DNA from: Enterococcus alishanensis
Lineage (GTDB): Bacteria > Bacillota > Bacilli > Lactobacillales > Enterococcaceae
Length of the DNA: 64,000 bases
Assembly: GCF_019218635.1 (NCBI RefSeq)
Contig: NZ_JAHUZB010000005.1
Location: forward strand, 1-64,000
Direction of reading: 5' to 3'
A program made the translations under genes and the position numbers. Under the pieces are notes generated by a model. It was given only the letters and a program-made list of their open reading frames with translations, did no database searches and was not told the DNA's origin. Below, piece after piece: positions 26,368-35,676 of this stretch (the first letter of the stretch is position 1; each line of letters starts with the position of its first letter).

Positions 26368-27003
26368 ATGATTAAAGAATTTTGTGCCGAAAACTTTACC
26401 GATTTACCAAAAGCAATCGCTGCTGGCGCTAGTCGGATTGAACTTTGTGATAACCTAGCTGTCGGTGGAACAACACCAAGCCTGGGTGTAATTGAAGAAG
26501 CAATGGCTTATGCTAGTGAAAAACACGTACCGATTATGACCATGATTCGCCCCCGTGGCGGCAATTTTGTTTATAATGATCTTGAACTTAAGATTATTGA
26601 AAATGATTTAATTCATGCAAAAAATGCTGGTGTAGATGGCATCGTATTTGGCTGTCTAACTGCAGAAAATGAAGTTGATGAGGAAGCCGTTGAAATGATT
26701 TTAGGCAACAGTAGCGGATTACAAACAACTTTTCATATGGCTTTCGATGAATTAAGTCATGAAGAACAGCTGAAAACAATTGATTGGTTTGTACAATTAG
26801 GGATTGACCGGATTTTAACTCACGGAGGTCCAGCGACTCAGACAATTGATGAATGTCTGCCGTACTTAAAGGAATTAGTTAATTACGCAGATGGTCGTAT
26901 CATTATTTTGCCAGGAGGCGGAATTAATGCAAATAATATTGATAAAATTACCGAATTTCTCGGCGTAAAAGAAGCTCATGGAACGAAGATTGTGACATTT
27001 TAA
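26368..27003 (+). CDS. cutC: CutC family protein
   Basis: 211-residue TIM-barrel protein with KAIAAGASRIELCDNLAVGGTTPS and IMTMIRPRGGNFVY, the CutC signatures. Called a copper homeostasis protein from early Escherichia coli work; its biochemical role is unsettled. The family also keeps a conserved cysteine, here in ELCDN. GGGAGG precedes ATG by seven bases. Monocistronic. Confidence 0.88.
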   Translation: MIKEFCAENFTDLPKAIAAGASRIELCDNLAVGGTTPSLGVIEEAMAYASEKHVPIMTMIRPRGGNFVYNDLELKIIENDLIHAKNAGVDGIVFGCLTAENEVDEEAVEMILGNSSGLQTTFHMAFDELSHEEQLKTIDWFVQLGIDRILTHGGPATQTIDECLPYLKELVNYADGRIIILPGGGINANNIDKITEFLGVKEAHGTKIVTF

Positions 27004-27048
27004 AAAGAAGCCAAAACAACCATTATCAAAGTTGTTTTGGCTTCTTTT
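27004..27048. terminator. Shared terminator cutC / Nudix gene
   Basis: AAGAAGCCAAAACAAC and GTTGTTTTGGCTTCTT form a perfect 16-bp stem. On the minus strand half of it encodes the last residues (KEKKPKQL) of the Nudix-like protein. Confidence 0.92.
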
Positions 27049-27475
27049 CTTTGATAAAGGATTCAACCCTATGAATCCATTTATTCTTCTTAAAACGCAA
27101 ACGAATCGGATAACGACCAGTTTGAAAATCTTTTATCTGCTTACGGCGATCTCCGTATAAATTTAGCGGTAGACTATCAATATCAAAAAAACTATAGGCA
27201 CTATATACATCAGAATCCATTTTACTTTGATATTTTGCTTCTTCTACTTTATAAATGTAAGTAATATCATCAGAATATTCCTTCGTATAAATGCCAATCA
27301 GCTCTTTAACCTTTGCTTCAAAATCAAGATTTTCATAAATAATTTGTTGCAAACCTTCTCGTTCACCGATTTTTTCCGGTAACACACCGCCTGGTAGATC
27401 CCAGATGGGTATCCCCGGTGTTCGCACTAATAAAATTAATCCATTTCGAATAATAATTCCATAGGCTTTTTTCAT
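27026..27475 (-). CDS. Nudix-like protein with degenerate Nudix box
   Basis: About 149 residues with the Nudix fold start (AYGIIIRNGLILLVRTPGIPIWDLPGG) but a broken catalytic box: after PGGVLPEKIGEREG the expected REVxEExG reads LQQIIYENLDF, so the metal-binding glutamate pair is mostly gone. It is either a non-catalytic binder or has a changed chemistry. The frame opens with GTG at 27484 without ribosome site; ATG at 27475 is preferred (GGGTG six bases upstream). Last gene after mgtE, 29 bp downstream. Confidence 0.7.
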   Translation of the reverse strand: MKKAYGIIIRNGLILLVRTPGIPIWDLPGGVLPEKIGEREGLQQIIYENLDFEAKVKELIGIYTKEYSDDITYIYKVEEAKYQSKMDSDVYSAYSFFDIDSLPLNLYGDRRKQIKDFQTGRYPIRLRFKKNKWIHRVESFIKEKKPKQL

Positions 27476-27504
27476 TTCATTCACCCGTGTTTTCTTTTTT
27501 GAAG

Positions 27505-28872
27505 TTAATTAATAAAGCGATCCATAAACATACTAGCAATATTAAAATAAATCAGCACGCTGGTCAAATCGCTCAAAGTCGTAATAAATGGACCAGAAGC
27601 TACTGCTGGATCAAAACCTAATTTTTCCATCAACATCGGAATAAAACTTCCTGCTAAATTGGCAACAGTTATCGCTGCCATCATAGCCGTACCAATGACA
27701 AACCCTAAAATAAAATTACTCTTCCAAATACCCACAATAACAAAAATAGTAACACCCGTCACTAAACCTGTTACCAAACCTGTTAAAATTTCACTGAGAA
27801 TTAATTGCCCAAAACTTTTATCTTCATCATCAGAGATCGCTAACCTTCTAACGGCTACTGCTAAAGATTGGGTACCAGCATTTCCGGCCGTTCCGGTAAT
27901 CAAAGAAATAAATACTGCTAAAATACTCGCTTTACTAACCAAAGCTTCATAGTGATTAATTAAAGTTGCTGTCGTCATCCCTAAAAATAGTAAAGTAATC
28001 AGCCAAGGCAATCGTCTTGAAGCAGCTTTTAAAGGATTTTCGCTGATTTCATCAACGTTAACCCCCGCCAAACCAGAGTAATCACTGGCTGCTTCATCAT
28101 CAATGACATCAATAATATCATCAACTGTCACGATTCCTAATAAATGATCTTCATAGTCTGTAACTGGTAAGGCAAGAAAGTCATAATCCCGAAAAGTCTG
28201 CGCCACATCTTCTTGATCATCACCGACGTGAACGGAAATTACCCGCTCACTCATGACGTCTGCTACCATCGCATCTTCATCATTAATAATTAAATCTCTT
28301 AAAGAAATAACTCCGACTAATTGATTATCATTATTTACTACATAAGTATAATAAATGGTTTCTGCCAATTCAGCCTCAGATTTCAAGACATACATTGCGG
28401 AGCGCATCGTTTGATTCGCTACGATAGAGACATACTCTGTCGTCATTAATGAACCGGCTGTTTCATCTTCGTAATGTAATAATTCACGAATCTCGTTGGC
28501 ATGTTCACTATCCATATAGCTTAAAAATTGGGGCACCAACTTTTTGTCTAATTCATTTAGCAAATCCACCGCATTATCGGTGTACATTTGAGATAACATT
28601 TCAGCGGCATATCGTGGACGCATCTCAGTTAAATATTCTTCCACATGTTCATCGTCTTCTTCAATCACGTCAAACATGTCAGCCAACTCGTCAGGAGACA
28701 GATAAGCATAAACCAAATGACGTTCGTCAGCTGATAAACCTTGATAAAACTGCCCTTGATCATAAACATGTAAATCTAAAAAATGCTCACGGAAATCCTG
28801 TAACTGATTTTGATGTAACTCAGTTCTAAGCTGTTGGAAATGTTGTTCAAGTTCTTCTTGATTTTCATCCAT
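27505..28872 (-). CDS. mgtE: Magnesium transporter MgtE
   Basis: 455 residues: N-terminal superhelical MgtE_N domain (about 30-135), a CBS pair (about 138-255) and five membrane helices (about 280-455) with the family signature TLINHYEALVSK and TGTAGNAGTQSLA pore region. Mg2+ channel gated by Mg2+ sensing in the cytosolic domains. GAGGTG six bases before ATG at 28872 sets the start; an upstream GTG is part of that site. Directly after rluD-like gene, in the relQ operon. Confidence 0.95.
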   Translation of the reverse strand: MDENQEELEQHFQQLRTELHQNQLQDFREHFLDLHVYDQGQFYQGLSADERHLVYAYLSPDELADMFDVIEEDDEHVEEYLTEMRPRYAAEMLSQMYTDNAVDLLNELDKKLVPQFLSYMDSEHANEIRELLHYEDETAGSLMTTEYVSIVANQTMRSAMYVLKSEAELAETIYYTYVVNNDNQLVGVISLRDLIINDEDAMVADVMSERVISVHVGDDQEDVAQTFRDYDFLALPVTDYEDHLLGIVTVDDIIDVIDDEAASDYSGLAGVNVDEISENPLKAASRRLPWLITLLFLGMTTATLINHYEALVSKASILAVFISLITGTAGNAGTQSLAVAVRRLAISDDEDKSFGQLILSEILTGLVTGLVTGVTIFVIVGIWKSNFILGFVIGTAMMAAITVANLAGSFIPMLMEKLGFDPAVASGPFITTLSDLTSVLIYFNIASMFMDRFIN

Positions 28873-28882
28873 TATACTCACC

Positions 28883-29776
28883 TCAAATCTTTTCTACGAC
28901 TTCTCCCATGTCTAATGGCAAGGGTAATTTAAAAGTTAGCTCTTCATTGCTAAAAGGATGGGTAAAAGCTAAATAATAGCAATGCAATGCTTGACGTTTG
29001 ATACCCATATCAAGATTACCGTGATAGAGTTCATCACCTAGCAACGGACAACCTAACTCGCTAAAATGCACGCGAATCTGGTGTGTTCTTCCTGTATGTA
29101 ATTGGATATCTACTAATGCCACAATTGCATTTTTCTTTTCTAACCAATATTCTGTTAAGGCAGTTTGTCCATTTTCAATTACTTGCCTTTTCAATAAAGA
29201 AGACAGGTCACGTCCAATGGGGCAATCAATCATCTCATGATCCTTCAAATGATTTATTTTGCCACTAACTAAAGCTTGATATTTTTTGATCAACGTTTTG
29301 TTTTGTAACGCTTGATCTAATTTCGCATGGGCAAAACCATGCTTTGCAAATAACATCAACCCAGTTGTATCACGATCTAAACGAGTGACTACATGGACAA
29401 CTTGATCGGGATAATTTTGTTGCACATAATAAGCCTTTACCCGATTAGCCATTGTTCCATTAGGATGATACTGCGCCGGAATCGACGCCACGTTAGCGGG
29501 CTTGTTAACAATCAAAAGATGTTCATCTTCAAAAACAATCTCGATTGGCGTTTCATCTAATAACAAGGTCTCATGGGGCAGTTCGTTAGGAATCACAACT
29601 GCTACCTTATCAAAAGGTTTTAAAGAATACAAGACGTTTTCGATTGACTGATTCACGTAAATTTCGCCGCCTTGAAATTTAATTTTTGCTAATAATTTTT
29701 TTGAGATCCCTTGTTTTTTTAAAAAAGTACGTAGTAATACTGATGCATCATCTTGATAAGTCCATTCAAATTTCAA
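28883..29776 (-). CDS. RluA/RluD-family pseudouridine synthase
   Basis: 297 residues. N-terminal S4-like RNA-binding segment (SKKLLAKIKFQGGEIYVN), catalytic TRLDRDTTGL with D134, and HTGRTHQIRVHFSELGCPLLGDELY. Isomerises uridine in rRNA or tRNA; exact target unknown. TTG start at 29776, two bases after the nadK stop, with GAGG inside the nadK end, so translation is coupled. Same order in Bacillus (yjbO). Confidence 0.9.
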   Translation of the reverse strand: MKFEWTYQDDASVLLRTFLKKQGISKKLLAKIKFQGGEIYVNQSIENVLYSLKPFDKVAVVIPNELPHETLLLDETPIEIVFEDEHLLIVNKPANVASIPAQYHPNGTMANRVKAYYVQQNYPDQVVHVVTRLDRDTTGLMLFAKHGFAHAKLDQALQNKTLIKKYQALVSGKINHLKDHEMIDCPIGRDLSSLLKRQVIENGQTALTEYWLEKKNAIVALVDIQLHTGRTHQIRVHFSELGCPLLGDELYHGNLDMGIKRQALHCYYLAFTHPFSNEELTFKLPLPLDMGEVVEKI

Positions 29777-29778
29777 AG

Positions 29779-30582
29779 TTAGTCCTCACGAATAAAGGCC
29801 TCTTTCACACGCCGCCAAAAATGCATGTGGCGATAAGCCGCAAATTGAATTTTTTCTGTCGCAATCCGATACTGAATCGAAGCGATATCTTGACCACTAA
29901 TATCTAGTTGATCAATCGTTACTAAATGCTGACCCGCACTTTTTACTTTGATTTCCACCCAGTCATCTGGTCCTAAAATACTTGGTGAACCCAATGTTCT
30001 AAAGACACGATTATTTAATGAAGCGATCTCAGCTAATTGCATGGCATTAATACTCGGATGTACAACAGCACCGCCGACACTTTTATTGTGGGCCGTTGAA
30101 CCAGTTGGTGTCGACATGGCTAGCCCATCTCCACGAAAACGTTCGAATAGTTCATCTTTAATATAAACATCGCAAACCATCGTGCGAGTGCCTTTTCGAA
30201 TTGTTGATTCATTTAATGCTAGAAAATGTTGACTCTTTCCATCTGAAAAATTAACAATCACATCTAATAAAGGATAATTTACGCTGTTCTTATTGTCATT
30301 ACATAATGAATCTACCAATTCTGGTAATTCATAATCCCGCCAATCAGTATAAAAACCTAAATGGCCAGTATGGACTCCTAAAAAACGAATGCGATCCAAT
30401 TGATGACTATAACGATGAAAAGCTGAAAGTAATGTCCCATCTCCACCAATTGAGATGACTAATTCAGGATCACGCTCGACAATTTCAATCCCGCCTTTTT
30501 TTTTCAATAAAGGTTTTAAATCACGAAAAACTCTTAGTGAATCTGCCTCGTTGTTATGAATGATTCCAATCCGCAAACTCAT
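29779..30582 (-). CDS. nadK: NAD kinase
   Basis: 267 residues with SIGGDGTLLSAF (D48) and the TPTGSTAHNKSVGGAVVHP motif of NAD kinases. Phosphorylates NAD to NADP. Its first four bases overlap the relQ end (ATGA), and GGGAG precedes ATG. The relQ-nadK pair is conserved across Firmicutes. Confidence 0.96.
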   Translation of the reverse strand: MSLRIGIIHNNEADSLRVFRDLKPLLKKKGGIEIVERDPELVISIGGDGTLLSAFHRYSHQLDRIRFLGVHTGHLGFYTDWRDYELPELVDSLCNDNKNSVNYPLLDVIVNFSDGKSQHFLALNESTIRKGTRTMVCDVYIKDELFERFRGDGLAMSTPTGSTAHNKSVGGAVVHPSINAMQLAEIASLNNRVFRTLGSPSILGPDDWVEIKVKSAGQHLVTIDQLDISGQDIASIQYRIATEKIQFAAYRHMHFWRRVKEAFIRED

Positions 30583-31223
30583 TTTTCGTCACTCCCTTTT
30601 TCTCGATATTTACGATAAGAAAAGACATGTTGCGCTTCTTGAATCTCATCTCTGATACTAGACATTTCTTCGTCTAATTGATAGGCTGCCTCAGCTGCAC
30701 GAAACAAACGATCACTAATTTCATCAGGAATTTCACCTTGATATTTATAATTCATAGAATGCTCGATTGTTGCCCAGAAATTCATTGCCAATGTTCTAAT
30801 TTGTATTTCTGCTAAAATGATTTTTTCGCCTTCTAACATCTGCACCGGATATTCGATCACTAAATGATACGAGCGATAGCCACTTGCTTTACGATTCGTA
30901 ATATAATCTCGTTCTTGGACAATTTTCATGTCTTTACGACTCCGCAAAACTTCGACTACTTGATGAATATCCTCAACAAATTGGCACATGATTCTCAAAC
31001 CAGCAATGTCAGACATTTCTTCTTCTAGGCGTTCCAGTGGGATGGCTCGTAATTTGGCTTTATTTAAAATACTTTCAGCTGGCTTTACTCGACCAGTCAC
31101 AAACTCAATTGGTACATGGTCTTCTTTTTCACGATATTGTTTACGCAGACCTCTTAATTTAATTTTCAATTCTGCTACGGCAAGTTCATAAGGGGCAAGA
31201 AATGCTTCCCAGTCTCTATCCAT
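30579..31223 (-). CDS. relQ: Small alarmone synthetase RelQ
   Basis: 214 residues with only the (p)ppGpp synthetase domain: LRIMCQFVEDI, SGYRSYHLVIEY and EIQIRTLAMNFWATIEH. No hydrolase, TGS or ACT part, so a small synthetase of the RelQ/SasB kind, which in Enterococcus makes ppGpp and pGpp on cell-envelope stress. First gene of relQ-nadK-rluD-mgtE. Divergent from the CYTH gene, with a possible TTGACA -35 at 31380-31385. Confidence 0.95.
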   Translation of the reverse strand: MDRDWEAFLAPYELAVAELKIKLRGLRKQYREKEDHVPIEFVTGRVKPAESILNKAKLRAIPLERLEEEMSDIAGLRIMCQFVEDIHQVVEVLRSRKDMKIVQERDYITNRKASGYRSYHLVIEYPVQMLEGEKIILAEIQIRTLAMNFWATIEHSMNYKYQGEIPDEISDRLFRAAEAAYQLDEEMSSIRDEIQEAQHVFSYRKYREKGSDEK

Positions 31224-31438
31224 GCAAATCCCTCGCTTCTTTTTCCATTCTATCCTATATTATCACAAACTTAATCAATGCAAAATTAACTTCCACTTTC
31301 TGATAAATCTTTAATTGTTACAGTTTATTTACATTTTTATGGAATAATTACTTAACATTTGACGCGACTAAAGGTTATGTGTCAATATACCTTAGGGAGA
31401 TTTTTACCCTGCAGATTGTATATAGAGGAGCATTTTTT

Positions 31439-32026
31439 TTGGCGCAGGAATTAGAGATTGAATACAAAACAATGTTAACTGAAGCTGAATATCAATTAGC
31501 TATAAATAAATTTGGTTTAGAAAATGTTGCTGCTTTCACTCAAACCAATCTATATTTTGATACAGCAGCTTCTGACTTAAAGAATCAACATTGTGGCTTA
31601 CGAGTGCGCTATTTTCAAAATGCTGCTGAAGCAACCTTGAAAATCCCACAAAATGTGGGCTTATTGGAGGTTACTGACAAACTTACTTTAATTGAAGCTA
31701 AAAATGCTGAAGAAACAGGTGCTTTTCCTAAAAATACACCTGCAATCCAGGAACAACTGCAAAAAAATGGTGTTATAGTGAATAATTTGCAACTATTGGC
31801 AATCCTAACGACTAAACGGATTGAGCAAACGATTGCTGTTGGCAAATTGGCACTTGATGAAAGTTGGTATGCAGGTCTTCATGATTTTGAATTAGAACTG
31901 GAAGTCCAAGATAGTCAGACTAGCGAAGCAGAATTTTTAACATTATTAAAGGAAGCAGGTATCTATTTTCAACCTGCCAAAAATAAAATACTCCGTGCTA
32001 TTTCAGCTCAGAGTATTTCGAACTAA
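31439..32026 (+). CDS. CYTH domain protein (triphosphatase-like)
   Basis: 195 residues. The CYTH signature ELEIEYKTML stands at the N-terminus, with HCGLRVRYF, EATLKIP and DESWYAGLHDFELELEV supplying the acidic and basic residues that line the triphosphate tunnel. YjbK-like; probably hydrolyses inorganic triphosphate or a related compound. The open frame begins at 31379, but GGAG lies eight bases before TTG at 31439, which fits the family start. Followed by spxH. Confidence 0.85.
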   Translation: MAQELEIEYKTMLTEAEYQLAINKFGLENVAAFTQTNLYFDTAASDLKNQHCGLRVRYFQNAAEATLKIPQNVGLLEVTDKLTLIEAKNAEETGAFPKNTPAIQEQLQKNGVIVNNLQLLAILTTKRIEQTIAVGKLALDESWYAGLHDFELELEVQDSQTSEAEFLTLLKEAGIYFQPAKNKILRAISAQSISN

Positions 32027-32049
32027 AAAAATCATGAGGAGGCTACACG

Positions 32050-32691
32050 TTGCTGGAAGTTTTTTTGTTTGTTAACCCCATCGGTATAAAATGTCGAAAA
32101 ATTGAACAAAGACTCTTAAGTATTATCAAGCGCAGTGAAGTTAAATTTCAATTACGTTTAGTGCCCTTGATAAATTTAACAACTGTCACAAATTACATAG
32201 ATAGCCTTGAAGGCAATCAGAACGACCTTAACTTAAGAAATCAACTCACAAATATAATGTATCAAACAGCTATTGATGTAAAAGCTGCACAAATGCAAGG
32301 AAAAAAATGTGGTCGAGATTTTTTATTAAAGATTCAAGAAGAAATTGGTCAAAAGAAAAAAAATTATTCTGAAGAACTCGTCTTAGATATCTTTCAAGGA
32401 ACTTCTGGTGATTTGGAAATGTTTTTAGAAGATCGTCAATCAAGTTTTGTAAAAGAAGCTTTTCTGTTAGATCAACAATTGGCACAAGAGATGGCTATTC
32501 AATCACACCCATCAGCAGTCATCTTTAATTGTTCTGGTGAGATGGAAATTGGCGTCAAAGCACAAGGATGCGAAGAGCTAGAATTATTAATGGATCAATG
32601 TGAAAGCACTAAAAATTTAAGACAATTATTTGAATCACATTGCGGGCAAGTTTATCAAAAAGCCAGCAATGAACATTTATCTTTACTATAA
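32050..32691 (+). CDS. spxH: SpxH/YjbH-like ClpXP adaptor
   Basis: 213 residues, thioredoxin-like fold with helical insertion, matching the DsbA-like SpxH (YjbH) family. In Bacillus it delivers Spx to ClpXP. TTG start with GAGGAGG seven bases upstream, 23 bp after the CYTH gene. The usual N-terminal PLCxxCW is replaced by NPIGIKCRK, so only one of the two cysteines remains. Assignment rests on position between CYTH and pepF and on overall fold. Confidence 0.72.
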   Translation: MLEVFLFVNPIGIKCRKIEQRLLSIIKRSEVKFQLRLVPLINLTTVTNYIDSLEGNQNDLNLRNQLTNIMYQTAIDVKAAQMQGKKCGRDFLLKIQEEIGQKKKNYSEELVLDIFQGTSGDLEMFLEDRQSSFVKEAFLLDQQLAQEMAIQSHPSAVIFNCSGEMEIGVKAQGCEELELLMDQCESTKNLRQLFESHCGQVYQKASNEHLSLL

Positions 32692-32735
32692 AAAAATAGG
32701 CTGCCTAAAATTAATTTTAGGTAGCCTATTTTTTT
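32692..32735. terminator. Shared terminator spxH / pepF
   Basis: AAAATAGGCTGCCTAAAAT and ATTTTAGGTAGCCTATTTT form a near-perfect stem with a T run; serves both converging genes. Confidence 0.9.
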
Positions 32736-34554
32736 ATTGCCCTTTAATTTCTGCTACTAAAGTTTCCAGTTCATCTAAACGATTCGCAAAAACTTCCATC
32801 GCATCTTCAATATATTCCGGTTTAGTCATATCAACACCAGCTTTTTTCATCACTTCAATCGGATAATCACTGCTACCAGCTTTTAAATAATTTAAATAAG
32901 CTTCTAAAGCTGACTTATCTTCTGCCACAATTTTTTTCGCTAAGGCGCTAGCTGCAGAAAAACCTGTTGCATATTGATAAACGTAATAATTATAGTAAAA
33001 ATGTGGAATCCTTGCCCATTCATCTTTAATTTCCGGATCATCTTCAATTACAGAACCGTAATACTTTTTATTTAGTTCTCCATAATACGTACTCAAATGT
33101 TCACTCGTTAAAGGTTTGCCAGCAGCATCTTCAGTGTGAATAAAATGCTCAAACTCCGCAAATTGTGTTTGACGGAAAATTGTCCCTTTAAATCCATCCA
33201 AATAATGGTTTAAAATATACGCCCGCACTTTTGGATCTTTTTCGGTTTCCAATAAATGGCTCGTTAAAATGTTTTCATTCGTTGTCGAGGCAATTTCTGC
33301 TAAGAAAATTGAATAGTCACCATACACATAAGGTTGATTGTGACGTGTAAAGTAGCTGTGCACACTATGTCCCATTTCATGCACCAAAGTAAATAACTCA
33401 TTCAATTGATCATGCCAATTTAATAGAATATATGGATTGGTATCATATGCACCCGATGAATATGCGCCACTGCGTTTTCCTTGATTTTCTACCACATCAA
33501 TCCAACGATTTTCAAAAGCTTCTTCAACAATCGCTAAATATTCCTCACCAAGAGGCTGTAAAGCAATCAAGGTTTTCGCTTTGGCTTCTTCATATGTGAA
33601 TTTAACCGGCGCTTCAGCAAGTAAAGGTGTGTACATATCATACATATGCAATTGTGATACACTTAATAATTCTTTACGTAGCTCAACATAACGATGCAAT
33701 AATGGTAAATATTGGTTAACAACTAAAATCAAGGTATCATAAACATTTTCTGGAATATGATTACTTGCTAAGGCTGCTTCTCTAGCAGACTTATAACCAC
33801 GAACTTTAGCTTTGTAATTATGTCCTTTGACATGTGAGCTAAGAGTTTGGGCAAAAGTATTTCTAAATTGATGATAGACTTCATATAGTGCCTCAAAAGC
33901 AGCTTTGCGGACATTTCGATTAGTACTCTCCATCAGTTGTCCATAAATACCATGAGTTAATTGAACCTCATCACCATTTTCATCTTTAACAATCGGAAAT
34001 TTCAAATCTGCATTGTTCATAATACTAAAAGTATCTGATGCACTGCCAAAAATCTCACTAGCACCGGCTAATAATGCTTCTTGCTCTGCCGGCAAAATAT
34101 GGGCTCTTTCAGCTAAGATTTGTTCTACAAAATGACGATATACTGCCAATTTAGGTTCTTGTTCAAAGTAATCCCAGATCGTTTCATCTGATAAAGACAA
34201 GACCTCAGGTTCAAACCAACTAACTGCTTCACTAGTTTGAGCAATTAAGCTTGATGCGCGGGCATATAAACCTTGATAAGTTGTATTTGCAGTATCTTGG
34301 TCATTTTTTAAATGTGCATAAACATAAATAACTTCGGCCTTACGATAAATATCTAAAATATATTCTATTCCGGCAAGAAATTTTTCTGCACTTATCTTTA
34401 AAGTTCCCTTTACTTGATCAGCATTTTTTAATTCGCTAGCTAATGATTCAAAAGCTGTTTCGAAAGACTGTTCACTGGGAAAAATCTGGGTTAAGTCCCA
34501 AGTTAACGCCTCAGGTACTTCCGTTCTAGTCGGTAATTGTTTTGCTTGATTCAT
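32734..34554 (-). CDS. pepF: Oligoendopeptidase F
   Basis: 606 residues, M3-family metallopeptidase. The zinc site LVHEMGHSVHSYF (HEMGH) and the downstream EIASTTNENIL glutamate are clear. It cleaves oligopeptides of 7-17 residues in the cytoplasm. The frame opens with GTG at 34563, but AAAGGAGTG is the ribosome site and ATG at 34554 the start. In the same conserved neighbourhood as in Bacillus (yjbG). Confidence 0.95.
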   Translation of the reverse strand: MNQAKQLPTRTEVPEALTWDLTQIFPSEQSFETAFESLASELKNADQVKGTLKISAEKFLAGIEYILDIYRKAEVIYVYAHLKNDQDTANTTYQGLYARASSLIAQTSEAVSWFEPEVLSLSDETIWDYFEQEPKLAVYRHFVEQILAERAHILPAEQEALLAGASEIFGSASDTFSIMNNADLKFPIVKDENGDEVQLTHGIYGQLMESTNRNVRKAAFEALYEVYHQFRNTFAQTLSSHVKGHNYKAKVRGYKSAREAALASNHIPENVYDTLILVVNQYLPLLHRYVELRKELLSVSQLHMYDMYTPLLAEAPVKFTYEEAKAKTLIALQPLGEEYLAIVEEAFENRWIDVVENQGKRSGAYSSGAYDTNPYILLNWHDQLNELFTLVHEMGHSVHSYFTRHNQPYVYGDYSIFLAEIASTTNENILTSHLLETEKDPKVRAYILNHYLDGFKGTIFRQTQFAEFEHFIHTEDAAGKPLTSEHLSTYYGELNKKYYGSVIEDDPEIKDEWARIPHFYYNYYVYQYATGFSAASALAKKIVAEDKSALEAYLNYLKAGSSDYPIEVMKKAGVDMTKPEYIEDAMEVFANRLDELETLVAEIKGQ

Positions 34555-34617
34555 GAATTGCACACTCCTTTTACTTCTAGTTGATTCATCTTACCATATT
34601 TTTTTAAAAGATGGTTT

Positions 34618-35613
34618 CTAAATAGATTTCTCGCTTTTTTTCAGTAAAAAAATACTTTCTTGCCACAATTTATCCAAAATCTCCTGTTGTTTAATTCTAG
34701 GGAATCCCCAAAGAATTTTTTCATCAAGTAAGTATTTTTTAAATACTTCCATCACAATCGAATACTCACTAATTTCTTGTACTAAATAACGAAACAACAA
34801 TATATCTGCTTGATAAAAGATAAAATACCAACTAGGCCAATAAAACCATTCTGGTAAGTATAATAAGTGTGTCTTTGCTTGATAAAAATATTTTTGCAAA
34901 CGTAAAATATAAGGATCTTTCTTTATCAATTGCTGATTCAATCGTTTTTTCCAGTTGGATGCATCTGTTTTTCGCAGATGGATCAGCGGTTGTTGATTTT
35001 GAAAACTTGTCTGATAGATTTCTTTTAAAGAAACAGAGTATGGCATCCACTGATGACGATCAGCAAACAGTGCACCATTGATTTCTCGTAAAAAATAATA
35101 TAAAAAAACACCTTGCTGATTCACTAGCCACAGATGCAAACCCTTGTCAGATGAAAAGCTGCAAAAAGCCTTTTGTAATTGCGTCAGTTTTTTCTCCGGA
35201 GTCAACTTCGGACCCAAAAGCCACCAATCCTCGTATTGATATTTATGATAACCGGCAATTCTTTCTACTAAACGACTTATTTTTAAAGGTGAACACTGGA
35301 CTTCAATCACTAATTTTTGTGATAGTAAATCTGGACGCTGAGGAATTTCTGGCAAAATAGCTTCCATTTCCCAATCTTCCTCAAAAATCCTTCCCCATTT
35401 TTGAAAACCTTCTTTGTACGCTAAATGTTCCGCTGATTCTCCTTCTGAAAAACTACAACATTGACTATTTTTTAAATGAGAAAAATGTGGAATTTTTATC
35501 ATACCTACTTTACAAATTAATCTTTCACCACAATCTGGACAATAGATGGTCCGCTCTTTTTGTGTAGTCGATGCTTTAACAAGCTTTTTATTTTCATCAA
35601 AACCAAAGAGCAT
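34618..35613 (-). CDS. coiA: CoiA-like competence protein
   Basis: 331 residues. N-terminal zinc-ribbon-like CPDCGERLICKVG and PHFSHL, then a restriction-type nuclease core with RPDLLSQKLVIEVQCSP (D ... ExQ), matching CoiA, which promotes strand exchange during DNA uptake. The frame extends 20 codons upstream into the mecA terminator; GGGTG before ATG at 35613 is preferred. Other late competence genes are not in the window. Confidence 0.82.
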   Translation of the reverse strand: MLFGFDENKKLVKASTTQKERTIYCPDCGERLICKVGMIKIPHFSHLKNSQCCSFSEGESAEHLAYKEGFQKWGRIFEEDWEMEAILPEIPQRPDLLSQKLVIEVQCSPLKISRLVERIAGYHKYQYEDWWLLGPKLTPEKKLTQLQKAFCSFSSDKGLHLWLVNQQGVFLYYFLREINGALFADRHQWMPYSVSLKEIYQTSFQNQQPLIHLRKTDASNWKKRLNQQLIKKDPYILRLQKYFYQAKTHLLYLPEWFYWPSWYFIFYQADILLFRYLVQEISEYSIVMEVFKKYLLDEKILWGFPRIKQQEILDKLWQESIFLLKKSEKSI

Positions 35614-35638
35614 TTTTATCACCCTTAAAAAAGATACG

Positions 35639-35670
35639 CAAAAAAAAGATGATCCAAAAAGATCATCTTT
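35639..35670 (-). terminator. Terminator of mecA
   Basis: AAAGATGATC and GATCATCTTT pair around TTTTTG and are followed by TTTT on the minus strand, directly after the mecA stop. Confidence 0.9.
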
Positions 35671-35676
35671 CAATAA

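Noticed and set aside
28449-28829. 126-codon frame antisense to mgtE
   Set aside because: Lies fully inside a well supported gene, rich in His/Cys/Arg as antisense frames often are, and lacks a ribosome site.
31380-31385. TTGACA as relQ promoter
   Set aside because: The hexamer is good, but the matching -10 (TCAAAT) is weak, so it was only mentioned in the relQ entry.
34618-35673. Longer CoiA with 20 extra N-terminal residues
   Set aside because: The extra codons come from the mecA terminator hairpin; a ribosome site precedes the inner ATG and the family starts there.
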